From: a virus | Length of the DNA: 64,000 nt | Virus record (IMG/VR): IMGVR_UViG_3300033153_002993 | Location: 1 to 64,000 of that record | Direction: 5' to 3' (one strand) | Shown here: positions 1-8,414 of the stretch, piece after piece | How the letters are laid out: each line of letters begins with the position of its first letter | Numbering within the stretch: position 1 is the first letter of the stretch | Made by a program: the position numbers and the translations under genes | Notes under the pieces: generated by a model | What the model was told of the DNA's origin: nothing | Databases searched by the model: none | What the model saw: the letters and a program-made list of their open reading frames with translations, nothing else

Positions 1-117
1 GGCCGGGCAGAAGCGGGCGTATTCGTCGCCCTCCACGATCGAGTCGTTGCCGATGCCACCGACACCAGGGAGGCACAAAGCCCCCAGTCCTGCCTTCTTC
101 CTGAACCTACGTGCCAT
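1..117 (-). CDS. Hypothetical protein, N-terminal fragment (runs off window)
   Basis: The first 39 residues of a protein are visible, starting MARRFRKKAGLGALCLPG; the rest lies beyond the left edge. The N-terminus is basic and then glycine-rich. I recognise no family. The ATG lies one base past the stop of the preceding gene, so the two are translationally linked in the late head-gene transcript. Its place after the major capsid gene makes a small morphogenesis protein plausible, but nothing in the visible residues proves it. Confidence 0.6.
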   Translation of the reverse strand, partial: MARRFRKKAGLGALCLPGVGGIGNDSIVEGDEYARFCPA

Positions 118-118
118 A

Positions 119-736
119 TCATCCCTCCGCTGGAAAACTCGGCTTGATCTTGCCGACCGTACCGATCGTTATCTCCTCGGGCTCCTGCCCCGGTGGCATC
201 GCCCGCTCCATCCCGACGAACGGGACGTTCTCTTCTGCTTCGTCTCCCTCGCGCTCTCCTTCGGGGATGTCCTCTCCGAGGATCTTCCTTCGCGCGGCCT
301 CTCGGGCGCGGGCTAGGGCCTCCTCGTCAGGAATCGGAGGCTCCTGGGTGCCCTCTGACGGCTTCGGGGGGCTCAGGGGTGTGGAAGGTGCTTCCGTCGC
401 TTCTGCGCTCTCCAGAGGCGTCTCAGGCGTCTCCAGGACTGTCTCCAGCCCCTCATCGACGTCATCGACAGGCGCCCAGACCTCTCGGAGTCGCGTCAGC
501 GCCTCCCGGAGTCCCTCGAACGCCCTCACGGCGTCGTCTGTATAGCGCACCGCGTCATCTATGGCCTCGGCCGCCTTCGTCCCCCGGAGGTCCCGAAGGA
601 CCACGCTTGGAGGCCCCTGCTCGACCTCCACCTCGGTGACCACACTCTCAGGGAGTATAGGAGCTTTCAGGGCGCCCCCAACCGCGCCGACTCGCTTCAA
701 GTCGGCCAACACATCGTCCGTGCTCGTCTTCGCCAT
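119..736 (-). CDS. Hypothetical acidic protein following the major capsid gene
   Basis: A 205-residue protein beginning MAKTSTDDVLADLKRVG. It is rich in Glu, Ala and Pro, with helical stretches such as residues 55-90 and a disordered-looking Pro/Thr/Glu segment near 100-140. No known domain recognised. ATG 736 is preceded by GAGG with good spacing. It sits after the major capsid gene but behind a terminator and its own promoter region containing a recurring palindrome, so its expression may be set separately from the capsid genes. Function unknown; a head decoration or assembly role is only inferred from position. Confidence 0.7.
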   Translation of the reverse strand: MAKTSTDDVLADLKRVGAVGGALKAPILPESVVTEVEVEQGPPSVVLRDLRGTKAAEAIDDAVRYTDDAVRAFEGLREALTRLREVWAPVDDVDEGLETVLETPETPLESAEATEAPSTPLSPPKPSEGTQEPPIPDEEALARAREAARRKILGEDIPEGEREGDEAEENVPFVGMERAMPPGQEPEEITIGTVGKIKPSFPAEG

Positions 737-744
737 CGTCCTCT

Positions 745-773
745 ACCTTACCAGGTGCGACCATTGGTCGCAG
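745..773 (-). promoter_or_regulatory. Extended -10 promoter overlapped by palindromic operator-like site
   Basis: On the minus strand TGG-TAAGGT (-10 at 745-750) matches the extended -10 pattern of other promoters in the window. The palindrome GCGACCATTGGTCGC at 757-771 fills the spacer where RNA polymerase would bind, and no good -35 is present. This arrangement suits a regulated promoter for the gene at 119-736. The same palindrome recurs at 34843, 44963 and, with one change, 62397. Confidence 0.45.
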
Positions 774-782
774 CCTCTCAAA

Positions 783-819
783 GCAAACGGCCGCCGGCCC
801 CTTGGGAGCCAGCGGCCGT
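783..819 (-). terminator. Intrinsic terminator after the major capsid gene
   Basis: The minus-strand transcript of the capsid gene runs into an inverted repeat with 8-bp arms ACGGCCGC/GCGGCCGT (787-794 and 812-819), followed by TTTGCTTT. GC-rich stem plus interrupted U-tract is the usual form of a factor-independent terminator. It lies 48 bases past the capsid stop codon and separates capsid expression from the next gene. Confidence 0.7.
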
Positions 820-867
820 CATGAACGAACCGGGGTCAGTCTCAGACCAGCGCCGCAGGCGGTACGC

Positions 868-2376
868 CTACAGGTTGTTGATCGTCAACTGGCCGTAGAA
901 GTCCGGGCGAAGCAGCTTCTTCGCGTAGCGGGTCCGGAGGCCCTTGCGGAAGCTGAAGTCGCTCGGATCGAGGAAGGTCGGCGTGACCTGGAGGGGCACG
1001 TAGGGCGCCCAGCAGTAGCCGGACTCCAGGAAGCTGCCGCCCTTCAGACCGACCATCATCTTGTTGGTCGTGAAGAAGGGATCTTCGTAGACGACCCACT
1101 TGTTCATGAGCGTCCCGGTCTTGTAGATCGAGAACTGCCCATGCGCCGTGCGCGGCCGAGGTACGTCGGTCGGCGAGTTCGGGTTCATGTCCGACGACCA
1201 GATCGGCTTGAAGTCGCCGTGCGTGGTCAACTGGGTCAGGAGCGCCGAGATTTCGGGGCTCGTGATGATCCAGTTCGCCGGGGCGCGGAGGGTTTTCTTG
1301 TGGATGAGGTTCGAGACGGTGCTGATCTGCGTGATCAGCGCTCGGATGTGGTCGATCTCCGAGATGCCACCGGGCGGGATGCGGTCGAACGTGCCGGTGG
1401 TCCCCGTCGAAGCCAGGAAGAGGTCGTTGATGATCTCGCGGTCGATCTCCAGCGCGATCTCCTGAGCGATGATCGACACGATCTCGGTCTCGGCGTCGAG
1501 ACCGTGGAACGCACGGAGGTCTTCCGCCGCCTCGCTCGACCACAGGGCCTTGAGTCGACGCGGCTTGGCCTCGACCGGCGCCTTCTTGATGTCGAGCTTG
1601 ATCTCGGGAACCTTGGTGTTGAGTTCCCCGTCGAAGTAGTAGTACGCCTTGACCTGGTTCCCGAGGGCGGGGATGTTCTGGAACTGGAACCCAGTCACCG
1701 CGCCGTTCGCGTAGTTGATCGAGCCTGAAGTGAGTCCACCGGCCGGGGTGAACGTGAAGCCGCCCGCCCCATCGTCGACGGCCTCCTGCACGGTCGACCC
1801 GTCCGCCGCCGAAACCTCCCGGATGGCGCACGAGAACTCACGAGCAGCATCGAGGGGCCGAACCGGGGTCCACGCGAGGGTCCCGGTGAGGTCGAGCGCA
1901 CCACCACCACCACCGAAGTTGACGCCATCGCCGGTCACCATCGACTCGCCGTTGACGTACTCGCTGGAGTAGTCACGATCGAAGTCACGTGGGAACACGT
2001 TCCCCTCGGTCGTGCCGCCCTTGGTCGAACCGTACACGTAGTCGAGGAAGAAGACAGCACCGATCGGGGCCGTCATCGGCTGGACCGAGACGATCTCGTT
2101 GGCGATGAGGTTCGGGAAAACTCGCCTCAAAACGGGGAAGATGAACTTGGTGAACGAACCGACGTTCACCGTGCGCGTCTCCTCCGTGAGAGACTGGAGC
2201 CAGAGGCTCTCGTTCTCCATGAGCATGGCGGTGCATCCGAGGATGTACCTGTCCTGCTCGGATCGATCGGCGAGGCCCTCCAGGAAGTCTCCCCACTTCC
2301 GGATCAAGGCCCCGACGTAGCTCTGGTCGGCGATCGTTCGACGACCCTCTTCCTGAAGCATCTGTCGAGCTTCCAC
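868..2376 (-). CDS. Major capsid protein, T4 gp23-like
   Basis: A 502-residue protein that forms the capsid lattice of the T4 type. Segments typical of gp23-like proteins are visible: RRVFPNLIANEIVSVQPM near residues 77-94, followed by GAVFFLDYVYG, and in the C-terminal third an acidic-aromatic segment around YEDPFF and GSFLESGYCWAPYVPLQ. Length is close to the T4 family norm. The start is GTG at 2376, chosen because AAGGAGG lies six bases upstream; no better ATG exists. It follows the prohead protease in the transcript, the same order as T4 21-22-23, and is followed by a terminator. N-terminal processing by the protease at 2435-4138 is expected from T4 biology but no site is proven here. Confidence 0.93.
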   Translation of the reverse strand: MEARQMLQEEGRRTIADQSYVGALIRKWGDFLEGLADRSEQDRYILGCTAMLMENESLWLQSLTEETRTVNVGSFTKFIFPVLRRVFPNLIANEIVSVQPMTAPIGAVFFLDYVYGSTKGGTTEGNVFPRDFDRDYSSEYVNGESMVTGDGVNFGGGGGALDLTGTLAWTPVRPLDAAREFSCAIREVSAADGSTVQEAVDDGAGGFTFTPAGGLTSGSINYANGAVTGFQFQNIPALGNQVKAYYYFDGELNTKVPEIKLDIKKAPVEAKPRRLKALWSSEAAEDLRAFHGLDAETEIVSIIAQEIALEIDREIINDLFLASTGTTGTFDRIPPGGISEIDHIRALITQISTVSNLIHKKTLRAPANWIITSPEISALLTQLTTHGDFKPIWSSDMNPNSPTDVPRPRTAHGQFSIYKTGTLMNKWVVYEDPFFTTNKMMVGLKGGSFLESGYCWAPYVPLQVTPTFLDPSDFSFRKGLRTRYAKKLLRPDFYGQLTINNL

Positions 2377-2434
2377 GGCTTGCCTCCTTAGTCTTTCCCA
2401 CGGCGGATCGTCGTCGCCCGCCAGAAGTTCTTTC

Positions 2435-4138
2435 TCAGTCTCGCAGTCCTGCCAGGTGTTTCAAGTCAGCCAGGGACGCTCCGAGACCATTGTAGTCCTT
2501 CGATCCACTACCACGCGGCCCAGAGGGTTGCGTGTCTTCTTCGAGATACTCCGCCCCACCATGCAGTTGAGCACGAACGCGAGCACGCACTGCTTCGAGG
2601 TCGTCCGCGTCGCGCTTCGGCTCACGGAAGTCCTCGATCAGTGCATCCACTTGCTCCTGGGACTGAAGCCCTGATCGTTCGAGCATGCGGAGGATCTTCG
2701 CACCTTGAGGGTGAGTTTGCAACCTCTTGGATGCGTAGACCTGTAGAGCCAGGTCCCGGTTGGCGACGAGGGCTTTCTCCAGCCCCTCCGCCAATGCCTG
2801 GTTCTTGCCGCGTAGACGATCAGATTCCTCCGACCGTTGTTGCTGCACACGCTCCTCTTCGATACGGAACGTCTGCATCTCCTGATACGCCTCTTCGACA
2901 CGAGTGCGAAGCGCATCCGGGGAGTCGTACTGCGAGACATCCCCAACGATCACGCGAAGCCGCTCGATCTCTGCGTCATCCTCATGGAGCAAGCACTCCA
3001 GGTGGTACCTGTAGCCTGCCTCCCGAGCCGCCTCGGTGAGCGTTTCGATCAGCGTCTCGTGCTGCTCGATCGTCTGCTCCACCTCTTCGAGCTTGGACCG
3101 GAGCGCGTGTATCTCATCGTCGCGCTCTGCGACCAGCGCGTGGGCATCCTCGGTCAGGGCGAACGGGAGCAACGCCCGCTGCACGTCTTCCAAGGCCGCT
3201 CTCGCACCTGCAACTGCGGGGTCCGCTGCCATCTCAGCGCGAACCTGCTTCTCGACGTCACCCCGGAGGGCAGCGATACGATCTACGATCTGGTCCGCAA
3301 ACTCCTGCCGGAGGTCTTCGACCGAGACATCGTTTCCCTCGGCGTCGGACAGAACCTTCGCGGCGAACCGCGCGGCCATCTCTGCCTCGGCGGACTTCGG
3401 CGCAGCGGCAGCCTCGGCAGCCACCTTCTCTCCGAAGCGCTTGGCCATCTCTGCCTCGCCCGGAGGTGCTGAACCTACGACAGGAGCGACGTTTTCGTCA
3501 TCGCCCTCGTCCTCACCCTCAGAAGCACCTTCCGGCTCGGCCGTCTCGAAGGCCACACCCTCGAACATCATGGCCGCGCCCTCTTCGGCGCTCTCGAAGA
3601 CCACCTCGGGATAGGCCGACGGGTCGGCTGGTTCAGCCACGAAATCGAAGGTGACGAGTTTGTAGTCCTCCTGGACTTCCTCGATGCCGTCCTTGCCCGG
3701 CTTGGTGCTCCCGAAACCACGGGAACTGATGCCCACCGGAACACCCGCCGCGAGGATCGCCTTCAGGTCTCGGCCCTTGGCCGTGTCGAGGATCTCGGCC
3801 TCACCCATCACCTTGTCGTCCTCCAAGCGGAGGCCGGTGATAACGTGCGAAGCGCGTTGCAGTGCCGTGCGCCCATCCGTGGGGTGGTCGAGTTCGCCCA
3901 GCACCTTTTTGGACTCCAGGTTCGACTGGAGGCGAGAGAAATTGTTCTCCCAGATGTTGTGCCGGTATCGGCGTCCGTTCGCTGTGGGGTTGACCGCATG
4001 GCCGAACTCCCCACGTGCAAACACGCGGCCCTTCTTCTCGCCTTCCCCCTCGACCAGTTCGAGCTTGCAGGGGTGAACCTGCTCGTCGATCAACTGGTTC
4101 TCGGTGGATGGGGAAGTCGCAGTCAATTGTCCCATCAT
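2435..4138 (-). CDS. Prohead protease (T4 gp21-like) fused to a coiled-coil scaffold-like region
   Basis: A 567-residue protein. Residues about 20-200 match the T4 gp21/S80 prohead protease type: a conserved GELDHPTDGR segment supplies the likely catalytic histidine and GVPVGISSRGFGS the likely serine. After residue about 200 the sequence becomes Glu/Ala-rich and strongly helical to the end (heptad-like stretches near 300-480), much longer than gp21 alone (T4 gp21 is about 212 residues). In T4 the scaffold gp22 is a separate gene; here protease and scaffold-like parts appear joined in one chain, as known in other phages. GGAAGG precedes the ATG, whose first bases overlap the stop of the 51-residue gene upstream. 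It acts inside the prohead before packaging. Confidence 0.87.
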   Translation of the reverse strand: MMGQLTATSPSTENQLIDEQVHPCKLELVEGEGEKKGRVFARGEFGHAVNPTANGRRYRHNIWENNFSRLQSNLESKKVLGELDHPTDGRTALQRASHVITGLRLEDDKVMGEAEILDTAKGRDLKAILAAGVPVGISSRGFGSTKPGKDGIEEVQEDYKLVTFDFVAEPADPSAYPEVVFESAEEGAAMMFEGVAFETAEPEGASEGEDEGDDENVAPVVGSAPPGEAEMAKRFGEKVAAEAAAAPKSAEAEMAARFAAKVLSDAEGNDVSVEDLRQEFADQIVDRIAALRGDVEKQVRAEMAADPAVAGARAALEDVQRALLPFALTEDAHALVAERDDEIHALRSKLEEVEQTIEQHETLIETLTEAAREAGYRYHLECLLHEDDAEIERLRVIVGDVSQYDSPDALRTRVEEAYQEMQTFRIEEERVQQQRSEESDRLRGKNQALAEGLEKALVANRDLALQVYASKRLQTHPQGAKILRMLERSGLQSQEQVDALIEDFREPKRDADDLEAVRARVRAQLHGGAEYLEEDTQPSGPRGSGSKDYNGLGASLADLKHLAGLRD

Positions 4139-4290
4139 GACACCTTCCAGCGGAAGTTGGACCGGAACGGCCCACGGTCCAGACTGGCGTCGGACCGTAT
4201 GCTCGTCTTGGGAAGGTCGACAGTGAAATCCAGCCCCGAACGCGATCCTCCTACGCTTCGAGTCTGACGCTTCACTGGACTCTTCTCCAT
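4135..4290 (-). CDS. Small basic protein, 51 aa, coupled to prohead protease
   Basis: An open frame of 51 codons, MEKSPVKRQTRSVGGSRSGL at the start and ...FRWKVS at the end, fills the gap between the acidic protein and the protease. Its TGA overlaps the protease ATG (TCATGATG), a translational-coupling layout, and a weak GGTAGGG lies directly before its ATG. It is rich in Arg and Ser. No family recognised. T4 has small core proteins (gp67, gp68) at the equivalent place between portal and protease; that similarity is positional only. Confidence 0.55.
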   Translation of the reverse strand: MEKSPVKRQTRSVGGSRSGLDFTVDLPKTSIRSDASLDRGPFRSNFRWKVS

Positions 4291-4382
4291 CCCTACCACT
4301 TCCCGTCTCCCCGAGGAATACGCTGTGCGACGACGCCGTGTTGTACGCCCCTTACGGAGGGCCAGCGCGCGGAGTCGTCGCC

Positions 4383-5294
4383 TTACCCGTTTCCCTCATC
4401 GCCCTCGTCCTGCTCCTCACCGTCGTCCTCGTCCTCGTCCTCGTCCTCATCGGCCTCCCGGAGGATGGCGAAGGTCTCCAAGCCCTGGAGGACCGTCGCC
4501 AGGTAGTCCTGGAACGTCTCCGTGAGGGCCTCGAAGTTGATCGTGTCGGCACTCTCGGTCTTGAGCGTGTCCACGATCGCTGCCGAGTACTGCGCGATGC
4601 TCTTGTACGCCTCGGCAATCTCCGCGTACTCGGCATCGTCCTGAGCCTCGGCGGTCTCGGTGAAGAAACCGTACAGCTTCTCCGAGATGAGCGCGAGGTT
4701 GGCGAACGCTGGGGTGGCCTCCTCCAGAGAGTCGGTCGGCCGCGCGTCCTCGTCCAGGATGGCCTCGATGGCGCTCATGGCCTCGGACACGGACTCGAAC
4801 GGGTTGGGGGCGTCTTCGCCCTCATCCTCGTCGTCGTCCTCGTCGATGGCCTCGTCCTCGTCGTCAGCGTCGATGGTCTCGTCGATGACACCGCCGGGGA
4901 GCGTGGTGGTATCCCCCATGCCCTCCAGAGCGGACATCTGCCCCGAGTCGAGATCGATCGTCTCGATGCCATCCTCACCGAACTCCTGCCACATCGCCTT
5001 CGCACTCTCGTGGAAAGCAACGGCCTCGGCCATAGCGACATCCTCGTCGGACTCGTCGGACTCGTCGGCCTCGTCGGCCTCGTCGGCCTCGTCGGAGTCG
5101 GGGCGGGCCTTGGAGATTGCCTCGTCCTCGTCGTCGTCGAAGTCCACGTCGTAATCGGACTCGTCGGTCTCCTCGGACTCGGACTCCGCAAGGACGTCCT
5201 CTCCCTCGCCGGGGTGATCTTCCTTGATGAGGCCAATGCGCCGGAAGTCCTCCTCCAGGGAGGTGATTACCACCGCGTGCCTGAGCAAAGTCAT
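4383..5294 (-). CDS. Highly acidic head-region protein with Asp/Glu tandem repeats
   Basis: A 303-residue protein, start chosen at ATG 5294 because AGGAGG lies four bases before it; the frame is open further upstream but would run into the preceding gene. Nearly every third residue is Asp or Glu. A short tandem repeat of Asp-Glu-Ala and Asp-Glu-Ser units lies near residues 70-85, encoded by 9-bp DNA repeats at about 5045-5100. The tail is again Glu/Asp-rich. Flanked by head genes between portal and protease, the place of the T4 prohead core genes. An internal core or assembly role is plausible; no domain recognised. Confidence 0.7.
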   Translation of the reverse strand: MTLLRHAVVITSLEEDFRRIGLIKEDHPGEGEDVLAESESEETDESDYDVDFDDDEDEAISKARPDSDEADEADEADESDESDEDVAMAEAVAFHESAKAMWQEFGEDGIETIDLDSGQMSALEGMGDTTTLPGGVIDETIDADDEDEAIDEDDDEDEGEDAPNPFESVSEAMSAIEAILDEDARPTDSLEEATPAFANLALISEKLYGFFTETAEAQDDAEYAEIAEAYKSIAQYSAAIVDTLKTESADTINFEALTETFQDYLATVLQGLETFAILREADEDEDEDEDDGEEQDEGDEGNG

Positions 5295-5304
5295 ACCATT
5301 CCTC

Positions 5305-6198
5305 CTAGCTGGCCTCGACCATTCTATTGGCCACCACCACGACGAAGCGGCCAGCGACCTCCCGATCGTGCAACCCTCCGACGAGCGTGTCGCAGAGTCT
5401 ACCACGGGAGCGGATATCGTCTACCGCCTCAATTGCGTGGGAGCCTGATTCATGGATCGCACAGAGGTCGGCGAACAGATCGTCAGCAAATCGAGCAAAC
5501 ATATCAGCGATAGGCCCGGTGGACTCGGAAAGGGTAGTGGTCGCTACTGCCAACGCTGTCCCTACCTCGTCTCGAATCTGACCCAGCCTGTCAATCACGA
5601 TCCTCAGACCTTCTGTCACGCGATCCTCGTAGGCACTGAGTTTGCCCTCTTCGATCGCCCCATCATACAACTTACCGAACTTCTGGCGCAACCGGCCTTC
5701 TTCGAGAGCCTCCACATCGCCCTCGATGAAGCCGAGAATGTGGTCCTCACGCGCCTCGAAGAGCCGCCTCCACGGTCGCGGGGCCGCTATCATGCCCTCG
5801 ATCTTTGCAACCTTGCCGCCCGAGACACGGGTCTTCGGAACTAGATTCTCCAATCGGGACACAGCGGATTTCATCTCGCCACGAAGGAACAGGTCGACAA
5901 CAACGCCGGCCTCCCTCCCCACGAAACCGTGCATGCTTGTCATGTCGAATACCTCGACATCGAGGTCCGAGAGCGTCGGGCCATCCTCGGTCAACTCCAC
6001 GCGAACGTACTTCCCACCGGAGTACACCACAGCCCCGTACTCCTGCGTCGCCACCACCTCGAAAGGAACGTCCCCAAGGCCCGCACGGACCGCTCGGGCG
6101 ACCTCCTCGATCTTTACCTCGTAGCTCCCTGACCGAAGACGCCGCAATTCGGCATCCGGTAGGAGTTTGTTGGGGCTCTCGATCATCTTGGGCGACAC
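5305..6198 (-). CDS. Hypothetical protein between portal and protease
   Basis: A 297-residue protein with a mixed alpha/beta N-terminal part (residues 25-110, including VPFEVVATQEYGAVVYSGGK and a beta-rich VRVELTEDGP) and a helical C-terminal half. I recognise no family. It is followed 10 bases later by the acidic protein. The product may take part in capsid assembly given its neighbours; the sequence gives no catalytic motif. Confidence 0.7.
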   Translation of the reverse strand: MSPKMIESPNKLLPDAELRRLRSGSYEVKIEEVARAVRAGLGDVPFEVVATQEYGAVVYSGGKYVRVELTEDGPTLSDLDVEVFDMTSMHGFVGREAGVVVDLFLRGEMKSAVSRLENLVPKTRVSGGKVAKIEGMIAAPRPWRRLFEAREDHILGFIEGDVEALEEGRLRQKFGKLYDGAIEEGKLSAYEDRVTEGLRIVIDRLGQIRDEVGTALAVATTTLSESTGPIADMFARFADDLFADLCAIHESGSHAIEAVDDIRSRGRLCDTLVGGLHDREVAGRFVVVVANRMVEAS

Positions 6199-6237
6199 TA
6201 GCTGTTCCTCGAACCGTCTGTCAAACGAAAGGTAGAC

Positions 6238-8034
6238 TCAGCGGCCATGCGCCGCTGCCACGACCTCTCGGAGAAGCGCCACGCTCTCCCGCAAGCGTTG
6301 GCTGTTCGCACTGTTCGACCGGAGGATGCTGTCCAACTTTCCCTCGGCCCGCTTCTCGGCCTCGCGATTCCCTCTTAGAAGCTCCTTCTCGGTGATAGCC
6401 CCACGCAACTGACGGGGTATCGCAGCGATCTTGCGTTCGAGCCTCCGCATACCCGAAGGGGCTGCGAGCGACTCCACGCCACCGCCACCACCTCCACCTC
6501 CACCCGATGCCTGCTCTACCGAAGCCTGCGCCATGGCGCTCATCTTCTCGACCTCGGCCTGAGCCTTGCCCTCTCGGATCACATCCTCGGACCGCTCTTG
6601 AATGATGAGTTTGATGTCCTCGTCCGATAGCTGGTAGATGTTCTCCAACACCCACCGCAGCGAGACATGCTCGCGCATACGCGAAGCCAAGTCAGCCCGC
6701 GCGTTCCGTACCTCCAACTGAGCCAACTCGAAGATGGCCGAAGGCACGGTCATGTGGATGGTGTAGTCGCTCGCGTAGGGGTCGATATTGAGCGCCGCCA
6801 GGTGCGTCCGGGCCACCTTGCGAAGACCGTTGCGGACCTCCCGCTGGACTCGCAAGACAGACCGTGCGAACCGGACATCCTCGCTAGAGAGGACCGCTCT
6901 TGCCGTGTTGTCGTCCTGAGCCAGGTACGCCTTGGGCACCTTCATTGCGGTGAACAGCTTCGTCTGGAAATACTCTACGTCGTCCATGTGCTGCCAGGAC
7001 GGGCCGCCGAGTACCTCGATCCGCGTACCCTCCACACCCTTACGCACCGGAACCCAGAAGTCGTCATCCTGGGACAGCGGCTCGAATTTCATATCGAGTT
7101 TGCCGGTAGACGGGTTGACGAACCGCTTCTTCTTGTGCTGCTGCCGGATCTTGTTGACGAACGCCAACGCCTCGGCCGGAGGTAGATCGCCGACGTCGAC
7201 ATAGAAGGCGAAGCGCTCGGGCGCTCGCTGGAGTCGATAAATCATCGCGGCATCTTCGAGCAGCATGAGCCGCTTCCATATCCACCGTGACGATTCGAGG
7301 ACCGAGTAGCCGTACACGCTCCGGCGGTGCTTCCCGCGCAAGCGGAAGTGCGACACCTCCCAAGGCTCCAGCGCAGAGACGCGCTGTAGCATGTTGCCCG
7401 GGGGTCGAGCGGCGCCCGGCTGCGTGACCTGACGGATAGCGTCCGTGCGCTGGGTTAGGATCTTCTGAAACTCCTGCGGAGAGTAGCCGAACCGGCCTTT
7501 GAAGTCCTGGACGAACCCGTACAGTTCCCCACGAGGGCCTTCCACCCGGCGCACAGTCGGCGCCGGAAGGAAGTTCAAGCCGACCACGCCATCCTGATTG
7601 ACGAGCAACTCTTCGTAGTCGTTCCCGTACTTCACCAGGGAGCGCACGATTTCCCAGATTTCCTCGTCCAGGCGGAGCCGCTTATGGAACAGATCGTCGA
7701 GCACGCCCTGAAGGGTCTTGTCCGGACTGGACACCCACACGGTGCGCTGGAGTTGCGTGTCCGGCTGTGAGGCGTCGTCCGCGTAGATGTCGATGGCCGA
7801 CGAGACCTCGGGGTAGTCGTCCATCTCCTCGTAGTCGACATAGCGACTGAGGAGATCGTGCTCCAACCGGAGATAGTCCGACAGAGCATCGTAGCCGTAG
7901 GCTTGAAGCAGGTCGTACCCAGAGTCCGGATACGTTGGAGAGGTGCTGCCCTTGGCGAGTAGTTGCCCTCCCCGTTCCTTATCCGAGACAAACGCACCAC
8001 GCAGGCGATCAACAACATTCTGTACAGCGCCCAC
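6238..8034 (-). CDS. Portal protein, T4 gp20-like
   Basis: A 598-residue portal subunit, expected to form the dodecameric DNA channel at one capsid vertex. Typical gp20-family segments: YEEMDDYPEVSSAIDIYADD near residues 68-87, EEIWEIVRSLVKYGNDYEEL near 127-146, the segment KVPKAYLAQDDN and the C-terminal helical region around LRWVLENIYQLSDEDI. A poly-Gly run lies near residue 520, then a short tail. Its ATG overlaps the stop of the upstream gene (8034), so the two are coupled. Gene order terminase, small gene, portal, core genes, protease, capsid mirrors T4. Confidence 0.92.
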   Translation of the reverse strand: MGAVQNVVDRLRGAFVSDKERGGQLLAKGSTSPTYPDSGYDLLQAYGYDALSDYLRLEHDLLSRYVDYEEMDDYPEVSSAIDIYADDASQPDTQLQRTVWVSSPDKTLQGVLDDLFHKRLRLDEEIWEIVRSLVKYGNDYEELLVNQDGVVGLNFLPAPTVRRVEGPRGELYGFVQDFKGRFGYSPQEFQKILTQRTDAIRQVTQPGAARPPGNMLQRVSALEPWEVSHFRLRGKHRRSVYGYSVLESSRWIWKRLMLLEDAAMIYRLQRAPERFAFYVDVGDLPPAEALAFVNKIRQQHKKKRFVNPSTGKLDMKFEPLSQDDDFWVPVRKGVEGTRIEVLGGPSWQHMDDVEYFQTKLFTAMKVPKAYLAQDDNTARAVLSSEDVRFARSVLRVQREVRNGLRKVARTHLAALNIDPYASDYTIHMTVPSAIFELAQLEVRNARADLASRMREHVSLRWVLENIYQLSDEDIKLIIQERSEDVIREGKAQAEVEKMSAMAQASVEQASGGGGGGGGGVESLAAPSGMRRLERKIAAIPRQLRGAITEKELLRGNREAEKRAEGKLDSILRSNSANSQRLRESVALLREVVAAAHGR

Positions 8035-8375
8035 TATCCCCTCGCGGCCAGGTGCTCGGAGAACGACCGAGCAAACTCCTCCGACCGGAGAAGGTAGCCA
8101 ACGATTCGCTTCGCTGCTGCCTTCGGAAGATCGGGGAGGTTAGCGTAGTCCGCCGGCCGGAGAGACTGCCTCTCCAGTTCATCCGCTAGGACACGCGCTG
8201 CGACAGCACCTACGTCTCGATACAACCCGTCTATCGGCATAGCCCTGACGGCTTGCTGCGCGACCTCCAAAGACAACTTCGATGGGCGAATGAGCACGGC
8301 TCCTGTACCCCCGGGTGCGACGTTCATGTCGCCTCCGAAGATCTCCTCCAGTTGCCGCCTGAGTTCGCTGTCCAT
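8034..8375 (-). CDS. Hypothetical protein between terminase and portal
   Basis: A 113-residue protein, start ATG 8375, ending in the first base of the portal start codon. The sequence is mostly helical: LEEIFGGDMNVAPGG near the start and a C-terminal part rich in Ala, Arg and Leu. No family recognised. A promoter-like sequence lies in the 39-base gap before it, so it may begin the portal transcript. Confidence 0.65.
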   Translation of the reverse strand: MDSELRRQLEEIFGGDMNVAPGGTGAVLIRPSKLSLEVAQQAVRAMPIDGLYRDVGAVAARVLADELERQSLRPADYANLPDLPKAAAKRIVGYLLRSEEFARSFSEHLAARG

Positions 8376-8381
8376 GCTGCT

Positions 8382-8410
8382 CTAATACCACGTGCGACCG
8401 AGCGTGGAAA
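8382..8410 (-). promoter_or_regulatory. Extended -10 promoter for the portal operon
   Basis: Minus strand: TTTCCA (8405-8410), 17 bases, then TGG-TATTAG (-10 at 8382-8387). The TGG immediately before the hexamer is shared with the other promoters here. It fits in the short gap between the terminase stop and the ATG at 8375, giving an almost leaderless transcript. Confidence 0.45.
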
Positions 8411-8414
8411 CCGA

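Noticed and set aside
802-1728. Long plus-strand open frame opposite the major capsid gene
   Set aside because: Frame shadow: Arg/Val/Asp-rich, no ribosome binding site, opposite a certain gene.
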